DNA from: Limnoperna fortunei
Taxonomy: Eukaryota; Mollusca; Bivalvia; Mytilida; Modiolidae
Length of the DNA: 64,000 nucleotides
Direction of reading: 5' to 3'
NCBI GenBank assembly: GCA_944474755.1
Contig: OX104117.1
Location: 55,250,964 to 55,314,963, forward strand
In this document: positions 62,301 through 64,000 of the stretch, in pieces
Position numbering within the stretch: position 1 is the stretch's first letter
Layout: the number at the start of each line of letters is the position of its first letter
Program-made: the position numbers and the translations under genes
The notes under the pieces: generated by a model
The model's database searches: none
What the model was told of the DNA's origin: nothing
The model's input: the letters and a program-made list of their open reading frames with translations, nothing else

Positions 62301-63622
62301 TAAAAAGGAAGCTTGGCTAAAGTTTTCTCAAAGTAGCCAAAAGTTACACTTTTTACCTAAGTTCAGCTAGCCACATTTAAAATAATGACATAACCTCATA
62401 TCCTAGATTATTAGGTTGCAAGTTTGATAGGTTATTTGAGATTTACTCCTCTTGGGTTTAACTGATGTAGATTCTATTTCATATTTTACATTACAAATTC
62501 TCTAAATAAAATCACACAACACCAGTGTCGCTACTTATTAAAGTCATAATGAGTGACAGGGTTTGAGGTGTTCTGTGAATATCAGGTGGGTTTTTTTAAT
62601 ATTCTGTAAGATGGCTGTTAACTGGTGATATACAATTCTCAAGCAAATTTCGTGGATTTTGAAGTGGTGCTAGATGAAAAAATATGAAGTGTGAATGCCC
62701 TCCTAGCTCTGGTGAACCATCGGTAAATCACAGATGAATCCTTTGCTTTAAGTTCAGAACATACTGTTGTATATTCTTTACAAACAACAACAAACATACA
62801 TTAGACAGAGTGTAAAACCACAGCCTTGGCCTTAATTCTTGATGGACCACCACATAAACAGTGATAATTCCAATATTTATATGTACAGTGTGAACAGAAA
62901 ATACCTTGATGCATTATTATAAAGAATGACTAAAACCAAACTCAACTTACTTGAAGGAAATCCTCCACCAAAAAACATATTAAACAATTCTTCTGGAGAA
63001 ACTTCAGCTATAAACAAATTTAAAATACAACATTAGTTAAAATGATACTACCTGACGATTGGCATCAAAACCTGTATGAGGAAACTATTTAATAAATTGA
63101 ACTATATCATTCCTATCAATAAATCTCAAATAAAAAAATATTGAATATTATATTTCAAACAGGTATTCAAAGATCAAAGCAATGCATATGCGTTTTCTTA
63201 TTAAACAATTGGGTGCATATGATTGAATGGATTTTAGTTTCTGAAGTAAAATAATTCTTCTTTAGAATAAAGTTATTTGATTTATTAACTGATTTATTAA
63301 CTGTTCTTTATGTATCAATCAATCATCTTAGTTTTCCCTCATAAGCTTCAAACAGCTATCAAAGGAAACAAAGCAAGATAAAAATTCAAATATGCATTAA
63401 GATTAGTTATCTTCAAGAACATATGAAACCCAAAAATGATGCCTGATTTTTTTTAAACCAGACAGAGAGATATTTTACTAATGTAGAATGCTACAGTTTG
63501 CGTACTTTCATAATAATTTGAATTTGATGAACTGCGACTAGATGTTTCTTCTTCAGGTCCATACAAATCATACTTCTTTCTCTTATCTGCATCACTCAGT
63601 GTAGCAAATGCTTTACCAATGG
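56381..63622 (-). CDS. DNAJB12: DNAJB12/DNAJB14-type ER-membrane J-protein, 3' part
   Basis: These tail-end membrane co-chaperones sit in the ER with the J-domain in the cytosol and recruit Hsp70 for membrane-protein quality control. The gene is partial: the 5' exons with the HPD motif lie beyond the window. Exons in order: 63622-63506, 63007-62951, 62174-62154, 60366-60281, 59560-59451, 57190-57027 and 56490-56381 (TAA). Phases join throughout, giving about 221 codons. Visible parts are the J-domain end (FATLSDADKRKKYDLYG), the family motif SPEELFNMFFGGGFPS, a His-rich linker (HSHHHHNNR), one membrane helix (LQLAPILLLVFLSILSSFLV), and the C-terminal domain with NLRNNCWRER and KMETPSCDRLQE. 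The C-terminus is closer to DNAJB12 than to DNAJB14; molluscs may have one gene for both. The third exon is only 21 nt. An intact SINE lies in the intron between 57190 and 59451. Confidence 0.9.
57458..57710 (-). mobile_element. tRNA-derived SINE, full length with target duplication
   Basis: GTTGAATCTGT flanks the element on both sides (57447-57457 and 57711-57721). On the minus strand it starts 'catggccgaggggttaaag', an A-box-like tRNA head. A B-box-like 'gggttcgagcct' follows at about 57633-57645 and an A-rich tail at the other end. It is 253 bp long. Family members at 1040, 13451, 23367, 36300, 37275, 37915 and 42360 share it; every copy I found has its head on the minus strand. This is the best preserved one. 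Confidence 0.8.
57895..58110. other. CpG-richer block, open on both strands, in a DNAJB12-type intron
   Basis: Unlike its neighbours it has many CpGs ('gcggcc', 'ttcggc', 'gccgaacgcg', 'gtcggcgaacg'). The plus strand has 'gccaagatgg' and 'aacatggcc' start-like contexts, but each frame stops within 20-30 codons. Longer frames (about 87-88 codons) run on both strands without recognisable domains. It could be a promoter or first exon of another transcript, or a pseudogene fragment. Confidence 0.3.
58111..59450. other. Intronic sequence with a small hairpin
   Basis: ATAGGTGTG at about 58310 pairs with CACACCTAT at about 58330. Words such as 'aacacctgctg' and 'aggtgttttac' recur to about 58925. 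No coding exon is recognised. Confidence 0.35.
59590..59785 (+). repeat. Interspersed repeat with AGGTCA motifs, copy 2
   Basis: 'tgaccttaaggtcagaggtcatcaatc', 'ccaaatatcaaaagcctacctc' and the end 'ggggcgtctgacactaagtggtgg' follow the order of the copy at 20325-20600. It lies in a DNAJB12-type intron. Confidence 0.7.
61095..61785 (+). repeat. Tandem array of the AGGTCA-rich repeat, four units
   Basis: 'tgacct(t)aaggtca' starts lie at 61103, 61252, 61410 and 61567 (periods 149, 158 and 157). Each unit continues with 'tcaaaggtca' variants, 'ttgatattatctac' and 'aaatatcaaaagcctac'. The last unit ends 'gggcgtcagccacaaagtgg', the same terminus as the single copies. Confidence 0.85.
62154..62174 (-). 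CDS. DNAJB12: 21-nt microexon of the DNAJB12-type gene
   Basis: Acceptor 'gtttttcag' and donor 'GAG|gttag' bracket 21 nt encoding seven residues (N)NLYRHR(G). It enters and leaves in phase 1, so skipping it keeps the frame. It resembles the start of the next exon (60366-60345; NVYRQHS) in sequence and in the upstream intron, so it looks like a duplicate used as a cassette exon. Inclusion is inferred from splice sites and phase only. Confidence 0.6.
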
Positions 63623-63889
63623 CTAAAAAAAATTAATAGCAAATTTTCATCGAATCATTGAAAACACACAAACAATACAGATAAATATGCTTTTATTATT
63701 AGTGAATAATAAATGTCATCCATAGATGATACAGAGGTTTCAAATTTAATACGCAAAATGAGCGTTTCATCCAAGAAAGACTTGTCAGTGACACTTGATG
63801 CCTTGGAATAATTCAAAATGTTAAAAAGCCTTAACCCCAAAAGTCTGAAAAGGTTGGGTTGCACAGCAAAAGCCTTAATAAATAAGGAA

Positions 63890-64000
63890 TGGTTTATGAT
63901 TTGTTAGGTTTTAGGTCTGCGCAAAAAAGAGACTTAAGGGCGACGAAGTTGCCTTATCTTGGTCCCACTTCCCCCTTGATCATCTTTTAAAGCAGAGTGA
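63890..64000 (-). repeat. Possible hAT-like fragment at window end
   Basis: On the minus strand 'gggaagtgggaccaag' and 'ggcaacttcgtcgccctta' are reminiscent of 'gaagtgggcgacaaagtcgcccta' at the left end of copy C. It is too short and too close to the edge to be sure. Confidence 0.3.

Overview
This is a eukaryotic nuclear window, AT-rich and intron-rich, with polypyrimidine/AG-GT splice sites. The protein-coding genes, together with dense short repeats of kinds I associate with molluscs, point to a mollusc, most likely a bivalve. The species cannot be named from the sequence. There is no operon structure, CRISPR array or rRNA gene.

Three conserved genes can be assembled exon by exon. (1) RBM22, a spliceosomal RNA-binding protein, lies on the minus strand: nine coding exons from 32490 down to 20978, giving a 433-residue open frame. 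(2) WDR45 (WIPI4), an autophagy beta-propeller, lies on the plus strand: eleven coding exons from 37586 to 49752, 343 residues. (3) The 3' part of a DNAJB12/DNAJB14-type ER-membrane J-protein lies on the minus strand: seven exons from 63622 to 56381, with the 5' end beyond the window. RBM22 and WDR45 are head to head about 5.1 kb apart; WDR45 and the J-protein gene are tail to tail.

The left 20 kb has no recognisable conserved gene. At 3.9-8.5 kb it holds a tandem array of roughly ten diverged copies of a unit carrying a mini-exon of about 60 nt. The intact copies keep a splice acceptor, a donor, an open frame and the same 1-1 phase. They lead into a final exon with a stop codon and a poly(A) signal. 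A small 69-codon gene can be read through the last units. This is the best candidate here for something undescribed.

The rest is largely mobile and repetitive DNA. It includes a Merlin-type DNA transposon with an exact 8-bp target duplication 271 bp upstream of the RBM22 start, carrying a transposase remnant and a nested inverted-repeat element. There are three hAT-like copies (one split by later insertions), a pogo/Tigger-like element with TA duplications, and several copies of a tRNA-derived SINE. A second retroelement with a 12-bp target duplication sits inside a satellite, and that satellite occurs at two loci about 35 kb apart. Two repeat families are rich in AGGTCA nuclear-receptor half-sites. 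All family names for mobile elements were assigned by eye from termini, target duplications and motifs.
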